A stretch of DNA of 64,000 bases from the NCBI GenBank assembly GCA_036874045.1, contig CM072336.1, positions 21,589,501 through 21,653,500 of the forward strand, given 5' to 3'. The notes under the pieces are model-generated. The model had not been told where the DNA came from. It searched no databases and saw only the letters and a program-made list of their open reading frames with translations. The translations under genes were made by a program, and so were the position numbers. Source of the stretch: Cymodocea nodosa (lineage: Eukaryota > Streptophyta > Magnoliopsida > Alismatales > Cymodoceaceae). Each line of letters begins with the position of its first letter. Positions within the stretch are counted from its first letter, which is position 1. This document shows positions 25,382-44,952 of the stretch, piece after piece.

Positions 25382-28300
25382 TCGGCGGAAAAAAGGTTGT
25401 AAATTCCGCAAAAGATCAAGGGGTGCATGGTCCTTTCAATTGTTTTGCTTTTAGTAATAAACATTGTGTTCAAATAATTAATCTTATTCTCGTTGTTTTA
25501 ACCTTTTTTTAGTTATCTATATTATTCTTTGGAATAACTATTTTGCCTTCTACGATTACTACTTTATTTTGTTGATGTCAATGAGCATTCATATTTAAAA
25601 GTTGCTCCCCAACATCATTTTTGTTTCAGTGACTTTAACTAAAAGTGGAGCAGTTGAAGCACACAAACAAATGTAACTTAAGATTAGTTTATTTATACCT
25701 TCCCTTTAGGTCTACTTTTTCTCTTCCGTATCTCTTTTTCCATCAAAATTACTTTAAAATGGTAAAATTGAACTCCTTCTTTTTAGAAATACATGACTCA
25801 ATGTTTGTAGTAATAATTTAAAAATATTATATTATATTTATCTTTATATATATTATTGTACTTCTTAAGCACGTCTTGTCTTGTTGCATTCCAGTACATA
25901 AGTGTTTTCCTCATAAATTATGCATTCAATATCACCAAATATCATAACAAAATTAAATTTAATATATTATTTTAGATTAGATACCTACTACAAAAAATAT
26001 TGTAAATGCCTTCAAGAAAATTGTATTCTTTTTCCAATTATATACCTCAATTTTATTAAATTATTATTTTAAAATAAATCATTTTAATATTTGAATTTTC
26101 ATTTTATAACATTTACCTTCTTTCAAGCCTTGCGGGTTGAATATTTTTCTTCATGATAATATATAAATTCAAATAACATAATTTATTATTGAAAATTACA
26201 AAATAAAAGTTCAGATGTTCAAGTGATTTATTTCACAGTTCGGCGTAGTTAACCGATAATCTAGTAATCTTTAATGTACCAACATGAGAACTGCTCCTTT
26301 TTTCTGTAACCATAGTATTTTTGCATTACTAAGGGATACCATCATACCGAGCACTATTGTTTAGACCAATTGTTATTTCTAAAAGTAGAGAAGGTGAGGA
26401 ATGCATTCATCATGGGGAGAATTTTTTTAATAATATTTTTTTGAGAATAATTTGGTTGGAAAAAGTCTTTAAAATTGGGTTTAGTTATTATTCCAGAATG
26501 TTCAATATTTTCAGTTTTTTACGTGAATTCGATAGATTGGAATTTAGTTAGACTAAAAACATCTAAGTATTAAATATAGTTTGAGATTTCCTTTAGAAAT
26601 CGTTAACTCAATAAATAAACCACCCATCAGCAAGTTGTACCACTTGCAAGGAAGTTTGAATTCAATTGTTGAACTAATTCAAGGGTTTGGGAGAGCTTCC
26701 AAATCACCCCTACCAAAATTTCACCATTAGACGTTTAATTCAAATTATTATGATTTCGTTGATAGGATTTCGTACACAATATTTTTATGATCTAAAATAA
26801 ACATCTTGGTTGTGATAGATCATGCACAAAGTCATGGAGATTTTGTACAGCTCCACTATAAGACAAAATCCAAAATTGTGATGATCAGATTTTTAATTTT
26901 AACCAATCATGGATCTGCATAAAATGATATCCTCAAAATATTATTGTATATATGAAAATTTGAAACAAACGAGATTCACCCAACAAAAGCTCTTAAACAA
27001 AAAATCAGTAATGTTTTCCTACCATGTCTAATTTGCATGATCTCAATCGTTCACGATCCAAGAGTCCCAAATCTGATCTCAATAAACAATTGCCGTAGTC
27101 ATCATCCACCGGAATTTTACTTTCGGTTATTTATCTTTCCAAGTCCAACTATTTTTCTAAAAGTAATAGCTTACACACTATTAATTAATTATAGTAATTA
27201 ATTTTTTACAGACAATAATACTCATAAGTTTTGCACTAGGTGAAGAAAACCACAAACCCCATTTGAGCCGAACGCCAAAACACTACAATAGAGAATACCC
27301 ATTCACTAAAAGCCATCCTAGATGTAACTTAAAAAGCTAAGTACAGGTAGAGTTCCAGTCCTCTATTAAAACGTTAAAAACTTTAACTGGACGGATGGTC
27401 GCCAAAGAAATTTCTTTCAAACAAAAGAGAGCGCAACTAAATAGACCATGATAAACATTTTCGTAATAGTAAAATATTTTGTTTAGATTCAAATCCAAAC
27501 CTTTTTTTTCCCCACCTATTACTGGTAGATCGATTATTCTCTCATGGTGTGAGACGGGGTTGTGCTCAAATTTTTAAAATGTCCGCATGTTACTCCCCAG
27601 ATGCCACGCACCACCAAATAAACTTAATGCTTTCGAAATCCGTATACTTCTTACCAAAGTCCTAATCCTACATGCATACAAATTTATTGGCTACCTGTAG
27701 GCACTTGGCACATCATACACAAATGTAGTGATCTTCCACTTTATAGTCAAAGCCAGAGCACCGTGCCGATCCATGATTTTCCTCGCAAATACTTACCTTC
27801 TGTATTGCAATCACTGCATCATATGTTAGAGAACTACAAAACGTTAAAAAAAAAAAAGATTCAACAGAAATGCCATCCATGCCATGGCTTGTGAAAAGGG
27901 CATCAACAAATTTATCAAAATGTATACGCCATTCCATAAAATGACCTTATAAATTACCTTGCAAAAGCTCTGAGATCTACTCCAAGTCCTGAAACGCGCT
28001 GGGTTAACGTTTTCATTTCAGATCCTGAAGAATTCAGGGTACCTAATGTTTATATTGATCCAGATGAGACCACCCATAGCTTTGAACCAAAGAATACAGC
28101 AACAAATATTACAAATGAGCCCCAGAATCCTGAGCCAAATGGAACGCAGAAAGCAAAATTAACTATACAACTTATTTATTACCACAAAATTGAAAAGAAA
28201 CACTTTGCATGACACCCAAAATACAGGATCAAACATAGATGGGCATCGGTACACTTTGCGTATAACCAATATAGCGTCCAGCTAATATGCCCATGGTCAC

Positions 28301-28549
28301 CTTAATTGGAATACAGTATGTTTGCCATCATCCAGCAAGGGACTCAAAAAAAAGAGCTCCACAGATGCCACTGAAGGATTTCTCTAGTTGGTTGCGGAAA
28401 CAATCCGTGATAAGGATTCCTGAAGTCAGCAATCATTAGCAGTTAAAGTTAGTAATGGGGAAAATGTCTGCAAAAACCTAAATGAAGAGTAAAAAGAACT
28501 AGATTATGATAAGCATATTTCCGCCTAAACGTACATGACCAAGTTATCG
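25382..28549. other. Intergenic region between the CAF-like and casein kinase genes
   Basis: The stretch is AT-rich and mostly featureless. From about 27,700 to 28,549 composition is slightly higher and probably includes the 3' UTR of the minus-strand kinase gene. A 90-codon plus-strand open frame without ATG (27,940-28,212) is discussed in the findings. No repeat family was recognised. Confidence 0.45.
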
Positions 28550-35249
<6,700 letters not shown>

Positions 35250-35879
35250 GCCCTCGGGATCGAGGCGGAGGAGACCGAGGAGAGGGAGGTGAAGGAGTGC
35301 GGGTGTAGGTGAAGCTCGAGGCTGACGATGAGGAGAGATGGCTAAACGCTGGAAATATCAGGCCGGGCCGAATCAACACGGCCCGGACCCGGTCCAGTCA
35401 TCACGATAACAGCACAGTTTTTTTAAGGATGTGTTTGTTTTATTTAACTTCTGATTTATCTGTATTAGAAGTCAAGAATAATCGAATTTAAAAAAAAAGC
35501 ATATCTACCTTTATATCTAGAGTTGGAATAGTATGATAGCTCTTATCTTTTGAATATAAGTCATTTTTAAAGATTGGCGAAGTATGTTTTTTTTCATGCC
35601 TCATCTAAACATTAGCTCTTTCTCATTAATTTATTTTTTTTTATCATTTATTGTATCATTAATAATAAAATTATCTATTATTTATTTACTATATCTTTAT
35701 TAAAAATATTATATATTTTCATAATAATATATATATTTTAATATTATTGTACATTATTATCTATTGTTAATATGTACTTTATTATTTCATATAATTTGTA
35801 ATATTATAATATCAATAAAAATAATTTATAATATTTATTTTACATTAAAAATATACTAAAAGGCATCCAGGTGGATCTT

Positions 35880-36470
35880 GAGAATAGCTTTAGTTTAGCA
35901 AACATGTCAAGAATTTTTGAGTTGAAACAGGAGATATCTCAGTTAAAATAGGGACAAACTAATATTGCATCTTATTCCACCAAACTATAAGATCATTGTG
36001 GGACCAATTAGCTCTTCATCAACCTGAGTTATACTGTGGATGTGCTACATTGGAAAAACAGATAGAGTAATTTATGCAATTCCTAATGGGATTAAATGAA
36101 ACATATTTTAGCTATTCATGGACAGATTTCATTGATGAGTCTACTGCCATGCCCTAGTAAGGTGTATAGCCTAGTAGTAGTAATTCAAGAAGAAAAGGCA
36201 AAAGGACTTTTGTTCAATCAACAAATATTTCAGAAAGTTTACCTATGGTTTGTTAACCGAAATTCAACGTAGAATTTCAGAAATAATGATAAAGGAAAAG
36301 TGACAAATAATGCGACTAGAGGTAACAAGAAGTTATGTTGCACCCATTGTGAAAAACAATGGACACACCAAGGAGCGTTGTTATTGGATAATATGATTTC
36401 CATCTGAACATAAGTTGCATAGGTTGTTCCCAGGAAGAGCAATATTGTTTTGGTGAGTTTTGTAATTACA
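35880..36470 (+). pseudogene. Ty1-copia gag remnant (dead)
   Basis: Plus-strand translation, with stops and frame changes, follows the copia UBN2-type gag: FELKQEISQLK, a 'YSTKL..LWDEL' region, YCGC, MQFLMGLNETY, a degraded 'GQILLMDPLP' region, then the ESTA..P / SSNSRRKGK region. A broken zinc knuckle follows (CCTHCEKQWTH, where CX2CX4HX4C is expected), then the usual trailing 'FPSEHKLHRLFPGR' words in degraded form. No LTR or primer site was seen beside it. It lies antisense to, and about 50 bases from, the stop codon of the oxidase gene. Confidence 0.75.
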
Positions 36471-36518
36471 GATAGCGTGTAAATAAATTAAGTGGTGGCA
36501 TCGACGGAATGACGGCGA

Positions 36519-38394
36519 TCACCGGAGACGGACCCAGGCGCCCTTGCTGGGGACGCCACGGTACACCACGAACACCATGTAGTAGCCAGGCGGCGCCAGC
36601 ACGGAGGACGGCGGCACCGTCACCGTCATCTGGTAGCCGCCGGTGTCGGCGGCTTCTAGACCAGCCGTCTTCAGTATCAACTGCCTCTGGTTCATGGAGT
36701 AGCCGTGCGTCGTGAAGGGCGGCGCGTACATCGTCACCCCCACGCCCGACGGATGGTCTATCGGCTCTGCAAGCTTGAAGACCAACTTGAATGTCTGCCC
36801 GTACAAGAGATGTTCGTCCACTGACTGGATCTCCGGGCGGTGGCTCGCGAACTTCGGGTCGAGGTACGGGGGTGAGAACTTCTCCACCCTTAGCTCCGTA
36901 TTGAAAGGCACGCCCGTAAAGTTGTACCCATTGTTTGGATTGCTGCCGGCGACGAGGATCCGGCCGTCGGGGAGGACGGCACTGCTGGAGTGGTACATGC
37001 GTGGGATAGTGGTCGGGGTTAGGACCGTGAAACGTTGGTCTACGGGCATTCTGGGTTTGTAGAGCCAAGGCTCGAACACGGGGTCACGGGCAAACTGCCA
37101 ACCGGCGGAACCTCTGGCGGCGCCGTTGACGAAAAGCAAGTCGCCGGTGGGGAGGTTGAGCAGGTCGCCCATGGTCCTCGGTTTGGGCATGATCTCCATC
37201 TTCCACACGGGGTTAGCGCTGGTGATGTCCAGCCGACCACAGTTATCGATGGGCTTCACGAAATTCCCTTCCCCGGCTTCCTTGGCAGCCAGAGGCGGCG
37301 CACCACCGCAGACGATGACCTCGGCACGGATGCTGGAGGCGGACTTGAACGGTCGGTTGAGGTCGAGAGGGATGAGGGCCGACATGCCGGAGCTGGGGTA
37401 GTTCCGGGCACCACCTTTGAGGCGTGGGAACTCCTTGACGACAACGTTCTTCTTGTGGTCCAAGAGGATGGACCGGTCATTGGCGAAGATGAAGAGGTTG
37501 CCATCGGTGGAGAGGTGGACGAAAGGGTACAGGTTGTCTTCGACTTCCTTGTTGTTGGTCTTCCAAAGGAAGGGGAGGTTGATGACGGCCTTGTTCGGCT
37601 TCCCCGGCGGTGGGACGTACTCGTAGTTGAATTGCCTCCGGCCGCCGATCACGATGAAGCCACCGTCGGGGAGGATTTGCTGCGTTGCGTACCATCTTTT
37701 CCCGGCAAGGTCCTTTGGGTACTCCTTCCAGTCGCAAGTATCGCACGCTCGGAGGTAGCGCACGGCGGCGCCTCCCTCCCACCACCCGCCGGTTTGGACT
37801 AGCGTCCCGTCGGGCGCAAATCCTCCCGAAGCACACCATGGATTTGTTTCAACCTGAACACCACAAATTAAACCCCGCCGCCTTTCATTAGCACAACGAC
37901 AACCAACACCGGAATCCCGCAGAAAAATCACAACCAACCCTGAGGGGACGGATCCCGGCGGTGTCAAGATCGAACTCCAGGGCGTGAGCGGTGCAATCGG
38001 TGAGGTTGGTCCTCTGGTCGAACCTGCACGGCTCGTCCTTCGGCAGACCAAGCTTGGTTTCTCCCAAGTTGGTGGCATCGAACATGATAGCCTTGTTCCG
38101 GTGCGTGATCACCATGTGCATAGCCGACACGCCGGAGCTTTCGCTGACAAGCTCCCACTTTCCCAAATAGTCCGTGTTGAACTCCCCCCCCATCGCGTCT
38201 CCCCGCCTACCATTCCCTCCACTCACCGGAGGAGGCACGTCCGGCTCCGACTGTTGATGGGAGTTGGGGAACGTGTTGAAGTTGTCGAAGCTCGGGAGCG
38301 GGGGGAATTTGAAGAACCCAAAGTTCGCGTCGGCAAGGAGGGGGAGGAGGAGAAGGAAGAGGGTGGTCGTGGGCATAGGCGGCGGTGTCGGCAT
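36519..38394 (-). CDS. GLOX: GLOX-type copper radical oxidase (galactose/aldehyde oxidase family), secreted, 2 exons
   Basis: Exon 1 is 38394-37939 and exon 2 is 37853-36519, separated by an 84/85-base intron; together they encode 596 aa. The family oxidises aldehydes or primary alcohols with release of hydrogen peroxide in the cell wall. A signal peptide is visible at the N-terminus (PTTTLFLLLLPLLADA). The fold is a kelch-type propeller. The copper-radical residues are all in place: the cross-linking Cys in NPWCASGG (about residue 159), the partner Tyr in RWYATQQILPDG (about 207), the Tyr-His pair in RMYHSSSAVLPDG and the His in FTTHGYSMNQRQL. The C-terminal Ig-like domain ends PPGYYMVFVVYRGVPSKGAWVRLR. 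I start at the ATG at 38394 because the frame opens upstream only with a TTG; the ATG at 38376 is an alternative that also keeps the signal peptide. The coding region is very GC-rich compared with its surroundings. Confidence 0.93.
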
Positions 38395-41300
38395 CAGCAA
38401 GCTCCGGTGCAATGGAGACAGACCCAAGTGCGTACGTGCGTCGCCATGGCTTCTGATCAGACATTTTACTGGTCGAGATCAACAAGCGTCTAATTGTGGG
38501 TGGTCTGTGCCAACTCATGTTGCAGAAATAGAACAGGGCTGATGGCCCTGTTTCATACGTCTCAGTGGCATGCATATCATTCCAGTTGGTACTCTGCGCA
38601 TTTGATGTTTTCTAGATAAAAGATAAGCAATAGATTAAAACACACCACAACCATCAAATCACAGTTATTAAACATTATTCGTACAAAAGGAAAGTTTCAT
38701 TCGTACCAATACAACAAAAGGGAAGTACATCTTAAACGTTTTTTATTAGCATTGACAATATCCGCCTAGCTTTCTCAGACCTTAAGCAAGCATTTTTCAC
38801 AGTAGCAATCTCGTTAATGCCATTAAAATTAGCTCCGTATTGCTCGACATCTTTGATTAGTTACATATTGCCGGTGGAAAAGATCAGACGAGGAAGATGT
38901 CATCTACACATATCCATGAAGAAGATCAAACACAAGAAAACGTTTGCACATGTTAGTGAGGAAGAACAGAACATAAAGAGAAATTTGAGTCAATAACATT
39001 TAATTACATCGATTCAAAGAAATTACATGAAAACAAATGTTCATAAAAAAATATCTCTTCATTTCAAATATAACTTTCACCATTCGATAGACTTTAAGTT
39101 TGGTGTATTTTTCCAATCATATTTGGTTTCAAACATATATTTCTGTTAGTACAAAACCTCGTACTTTAGTTTTCTTTGCCTCACTGAATAAACTCAACAA
39201 TGGCAGAAAACTTGGTCAACAAAAATTGTTATATTTTTGTTACCTCTAATGTCATATTTTCCTTTCCTTTTCTTTCTTTTTAAGGGGTGTCAGTCGCATC
39301 GAAAAGTTTAGAAAAAAAAAAAGTTTAAGAAAATTTAGAATACGAGGGAAATAAAAATCTGAAGAAAATTTAAAAGTATCAATGCATATTCAGAAATTTC
39401 AAAAAAATTTGAAAGTATTGGTGTACATTCAAAAGTAGAGAAAGATAAAAGAATATAGATTATAAATAAATAATTTTTATACTTTAAATTAATTTTTAAG
39501 ATAATAAATAAGACTATTATTATTATAAATAAATAATTTTTATACTTCCATTCTCTTCTCTTTTATTATGTTTTATTTATTTATTTATTTATTTTCCCTT
39601 AAGGAATTATCGACTGTCGAATATTTACATATGAAAAAAGGTTTGTCTATAGAAACTTCGTAGAAAATGATCGAAAATCTATACTTAAAAAGTAAGGAAA
39701 AGTAATTCCCCTACTTTCCTATTGCCACCTAATACTAGAAAGAAAAAAAAGAATTCCCTTACTTTCTTTTTCACCCACTTTCCTCTACTTTCTTATCTCT
39801 ACACTAATCCCCACTTATGGTTATTTGTTAGATTGCATCTTGTCATGATTGATTGTGATTTGTTCATAAATCAAAAACAACTTGTGATCGTGGTTGCTAC
39901 TTTTGATCGTTATCCTATATGAAACTATTTTGTGTATTTTCCTCTTTGATCGGTGCATACAACTTGTGGTTTAATACTATCAATAGTTGTAGTTGCATCA
40001 TGAAACGAATAAAAATAACATAGGTAGAAGAATAGCACAAGGCAAATAAACCAAAATTGGTGCAAACATGGAATTTTAAGTCATAACTAACAAAATATGA
40101 GTGAGAATCAAGAGATGTTACTATAAAATGTATCATCAAATTAAAAGCAAATGTGTTTCTTTATTAACATTTGATGCATATATGTTGCATTAACCTTTTA
40201 GTTAACAATTTTTTTGAATTCACAACTTGTAGTGACACATTGTTGCATGCATAAGACTCCTTTTATTCACCTATTAGAATGATGTTTTATCTCTTGTAAG
40301 TGAAAGCATGTGTTGTATAAATTTAGAATGTGATAGTATTTGAGTAAGACGTATGGATTGTTATGTTACCATTTGAGTAATATTAAAATAATCATTCTTC
40401 TTAATATAGATATAACTACTCCTGAAAAGGTAAAAAATTAAAAGAAAATGAAGTTATACAAGTTGTAATGTTGAAGTAAATGCCTTATTTTTTAGATATA
40501 TTGATTGAGATAATAAATAAAAGGACAAAAAAAAACTTGTGATGGTAAGATAAAAGATAACGTTTAAGATGAAATAATAGAGAAATATAATAATAGAAAA
40601 AATAAAAAATATTTATTAAGAAAATTGTTGAAAGTCATGTTAAAACTTGACAACAACTATATTACAATTATTTGAAAATTGCAAAATAAAGTGAATGAAG
40701 TTGAAACTTCATATAATGATATATTGACATAAATGACAAGATATAGAAGTTTGTTAAGGTTAGATTTCTTATGTCTTATTTTACACATGTTAGATTTTAT
40801 AAAATATCATTTTTAACTAAAACTTGTTTTTTTTAGTCACATCTAGTGTGCAAGTTGTAAAGGAAAATCATGTTTTATTTATAAATAATTGTAGTAAAAT
40901 TTTAATGATAATATGACTAATGAAAATGTGGTTAGACAAAACATTAATAATATCTTAGATAAAATAAAGGTTTTGTCTCATACTCAAGATGTAGATTGAC
41001 ACCCTTAATAATACTCAAACAACAATAAACATAGATTTTGATTTATCGCATGGTTCAAAAAACAATATACAAGTTTCAAATGAGATGAGAAAAAAAAGGA
41101 AAGCAACCACAATCTTATGCGAAATTCCCAATAAATTATTACAAAATCTTTTAAAGATGCTACAACTATTATTATGTATATGTATTAAACAGATAACACT
41201 AATAGTAGATGTTAATGAATATTTAAGAAAGATGATTTTCATATAGAAGAATATAATTGTTGTATAGAAAAGTATGGTTAATGTTCAATAGTAGATGTTA

Positions 41301-41689
41301 GCATGTACATTTAAGTCTACACACTATTTAGATAAAGTAATTACGATGTTACTTGAGATTGTTATTTTTTTTACCATTAAGCAATATAAAGTTATGAAGT
41401 TATTCCAAAAGTCAAAAATAAATCAAATATTCTTAAGTCTATCAAAAGAAATGTAACATAGATAATTAAAGTTTCACTTAAGATAAAATACTTATGTGGA
41501 TTGAATATTTAAATTTTTTGATGTTATATGTTGGTGTGGACATGTTATTTAAATGTTATGATGTTATATTTTTGTGTAAGGATAATATTATGTTATGTTT
41601 AAGAGAATGTAGAATAACTTTTTGTTATTTATTTATTACTTTCTTATTTGTACATTCTGGTAGGTGAAGATGAATTTTAACAAAATGCT
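38395..41689. other. AT-rich intergenic DNA upstream of the oxidase gene
   Basis: Beyond the first ~200 bases (likely oxidase promoter) the region is strongly AT-rich. It contains a (TTTA)n microsatellite near 39,571-39,595 and many A/T runs. No gene or recognisable element was found; the right end may include decayed parts of the adjacent copia fragment. Confidence 0.45.
39571..39595. repeat. (TTTA)n microsatellite
   Basis: About six tandem TTTA units in intergenic DNA. Confidence 0.8.
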
Positions 41690-43436
41690 TCTAAATGAAA
41701 TACTAATTTTATTGATAACATATTGATGTTAATCGATGAACTTTACCAACCATTCTATATGGCAATGTCCCAATCGCTTGTGCCAAAGTGTAGAAGTAAA
41801 GTCATCATGACAATAAGAAACATTGTAATCTACTTCAAGGCAGAAAATGAAAACTGCGATTATACATCTTCACTCTGAATAATTCACTGCCCATAGGATC
41901 TTTAACAGATTTTGACTTAGGGTTGATACATATAGGACATGTGGAAGCACTCTTGGCCCAACAAGAGTGGATAACTTAATGTCTCTCTTCCTTAACTGCA
42001 ATCATGTGACCTCCATCACCAACTCTAACTAATGCATGAAAAGGTATTAAATTCACAAATAGACTTTTGTCATTAGTCATGTGATTAGAACATCTACTAT
42101 CAATCATCCAGGTATCAACAAATGCTTGATTTTTGATAATGGTAACAGTAAATAAGTGCTCCTCCTCCTATTGTTCAACCTGGTGAGTTTCAACTTCATC
42201 CTTTTGGATTTTCTTGTAGATTACAATCTCATGACCAATTTGGTTGCACTTGGTATTACTTAGCATCAAGTCTTCTCTAACATTTAAAGGGAGCATATCC
42301 CTTCTTTCCACAATGGCTTGCATGGTGGATATGATTTTTCTTGACTTTCCTTTACTTGAGTTCCCCTCATGTCCAAAAGTGTTTCCTTCTTGGTTCTTTG
42401 GACTCTTCTTCTTTCCCTTCCTATCTAATGTTGTTTTTACCAACAAGACACATTTGACACCTCTTTCTACTATACACATTAAATGATGTTGTTCTTGTGC
42501 CTGTAATGTGCTTATCAACTCTGCTAATAGAATCTTAGCAATGTCTCTAATATTTTTTAGGGTAGTAATTGAAGCATCATACTTTTCTAGTATAGAAACC
42601 AAAATTTTTTCTACTATTCTAGCATCAGATAAAGTAGAACCAAGTAGACGTACCTTGTTCACAATGGTCAACAGTTTATTAGAGTATTCTTTGATGGTCT
42701 CTGATTCTCTCATCTTTAACAACATAAACTCTCAAATTAAATTCAAAACTTTCATTGATTCAATCCTCTCATCACCAACATACTCAAACTTTAGAAAATT
42801 CCAAATCACCTTGATAGTTGTTAAGGACATAATCCTCGTAAAAATTGAAGATGAAACTAAGGCAAAAAGACAAGCCTTAGCCTTTGATTTTCTTGTCTTT
42901 CTTTCCTTGTGGACCTTCATTTAAACCATAGTAGGATTATATGTTAGAGGAGTAATTTCATAATCCTCTTCTACAGTAATGCTCACAATCAAATATGAGA
43001 GGAGCTACAACAGAGAAAGATGCATCGACATTCATCAAATACAACCTCCTACACGATCAACTTGACTTTGATACCAAATAAAGTTATTAAATCAATTTAT
43101 TTAATTTTGTAACGAAGTGTATAAGAAAATCAAAAAAGAAAAACAAGCTAAGCAAAACTTTTCTTCAAAGAACACAAGACTATTCTTGTGATATAACGAA
43201 ATTTTTCTCTTACAACATAAAAACATATATAATTCACGACCTTTTAAAGGCTTTACAACTTATTAGACCATTAATCACATATCCAAGATGTGTGTTACAT
43301 GAACAATTACCTAACACATCTACAAGATAACTATCATAACATTAACTTAAAAGTAAATAACTCATGTACATTTCTATTACATAACATACACACATTAAAT
43401 ATAAAATAAAACAAGTTCTAAAGCATATTTCCAACA
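41690..43436 (-). mobile_element. Ty1-copia retrotransposon fragment: LTR, primer site, gag, start of pol
   Basis: Read on the minus strand. An LTR of ~357 bp begins TGTTGGAAATATGC (43436) and runs to about 43080. A degenerate initiator-Met primer-binding site TGGTATCAAAGTC follows at 43076-43064. Gag runs from about 42,920 to 42,168 with a break near 42,728: IFTRIMSLTTIKVIWNFLK, YVGDERIESMKVLNLI, SETIKEYSNKLLTIVNKVRL, EKYDASITTLKN, LQAQEQHHLM. The zinc knuckle is degraded. The start of pol follows, with the protease region 'WMIDSRCSNHMTND', where Arg replaces the Gly of the DSG active site. Sequence fades near 41,690 before integrase. No second LTR was found, so no intact target duplication can be shown. 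Confidence 0.85.
43064..43076 (-). other. Degenerate primer-binding site of the copia fragment
   Basis: TGGTATCAAAGTC on the minus strand differs from the usual tRNA-iMet site TGGTATCAGAGCC at a few positions. It sits directly inside the LTR end, in the orientation of the gag frame. Confidence 0.65.
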
Positions 43437-44952
43437 ACTATTAATGATATATATATCAAAATAACAATTTATGAAAAAGAAACTACAAAATTTAAGAATA
43501 GTAAAAAGAATTATTTCAAAATATTATGAGAATATATAATTTTAACATAAAATTTACATATATTTTAAGTGATTAAGAAAGATCAATAATCGATACTTAT
43601 GTCTTCCAAATATGATAAGTAGACCTAACAACTTGAATTTTACCACCTAAATGTCTCACATATATTTAAGAGTTATAATTACATTATCACACTAATGTCA
43701 GTTTATATATAAGTAAATTTTACTTAGTAAACATTAAATATCTTAATCAACTAAAATTTATTTATTTAATTATGTTAATGATAGACTTTCTAGTAATCTT
43801 GTAAAAAATTTCACCTCTAAATATTCATAGCTAAAGATAATATATATTTAAAATTATCAAACATCATTTTTCAATATTATAGAATCACATGCCACATTCA
43901 TGCAAAACACAAATTAAGATTATCATCACATATTTTTTACTTTATAATTTTATTTGTAAAATTAATTAAAAGATTTTACTTAAAGATCTTTAAAATAAAT
44001 TTAAAAAATTAAATATTACAAATGATATACAACCAACAAGAGAAATACATTCAAATAAATAGAAATACATTCAAATAAATCAAGGACGAAGAAAAGAATT
44101 AATAAATAAAATATATGAAGACATGATAACGACAATATAAGTCAAACTGCTTTTTAATATTATGTTCCAAATTTTTAAAATAATTTCTTAAAAGATACTT
44201 TTATATTTTTGAACAAATTTTGTACTCTTAAATACTTTTTATTTCAATAATATTATTTAATTTTAAATTTTCAAAATGATTTTTGATATATCAAACATTC
44301 CTATTTCTGATCAACAATAACTCTTTCTAAAAATTTTAACTTTCCATATACACTAAATACCTTTTTCTTACATATACTGACAAACCCTAGGCCATTCATG
44401 AAGAAAATTATAACCATATAGAACCTAGAACTTCATTGGGCATGAAAATGGAACCATAGAAAATGCTAAAACGTGGAGGTTTCACAGAATGTAAAAGGAC
44501 AGGAGAAAAGTTCAAAAGTCTGAACCTACCATAGTTGGTCTTCCACTCTAAAAAGGAAAGAAAGAGAGAGGAAAGCTCAAATAAAGTAGAAACATTACTA
44601 TTATCAGGAGAGAAAAAAGCTTCAAAAGGTTGATGAATTGCATGGTCGCACGCACAGGGAAAGAGAAGCAAGCCAACAATATTTTTTGTACATTAATATA
44701 GGAAAACCAAACAGAATTCTCAAATAACATAGGCACTCCCCACAAAGCACACTACCATTAGACATCCTGTTGCTCAATTTGAGGTCTAGATCGGCTTGAG
44801 ATAATAAAACATTAATCTAGCGAATATGACTACATCCAGATAATAATTCACAAACTCTCTTATCTCGGAATAATTGGCAAGATCATCTCTTACACCCATC
44901 TCCATTTGGCTTGGCTAATTTCTCTTCACGTCTGAGGCCAGTGCTCTGGCTG
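43437..44952. other. AT-rich intergenic DNA downstream of the AUX/IAA gene
   Basis: No gene was recognised. It contains a perfect 20-base tandem duplication at 44041-44080. The right few hundred bases before the AUX/IAA stop codon are less AT-rich and are likely its 3' UTR. Confidence 0.45.
44041..44080. repeat. Perfect 20-bp tandem duplication
   Basis: The unit AGAAATACATTCAAATAAAT occurs twice head to tail without mismatch, indicating a recent local slippage or repair duplication. Confidence 0.9.

Noticed and set aside
24907..25473. 188-codon minus frame overlapping CAF exon 1
   Set aside because: It is a shifted-frame shadow of a GC-rich exon, Pro/Arg-rich only, with no homology seen.
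37035..37802. 255-codon plus-strand open frame opposite the oxidase gene
   Set aside because: It is the antisense of GC-rich GLOX exon 2; the minus-strand product is a clear full-length family match and the plus-strand translation resembles nothing.
38395..38427. Upstream start of the oxidase frame at 38427
   Set aside because: The codon there is TTG; the first true ATG in frame is at 38394 and gives a good signal peptide.
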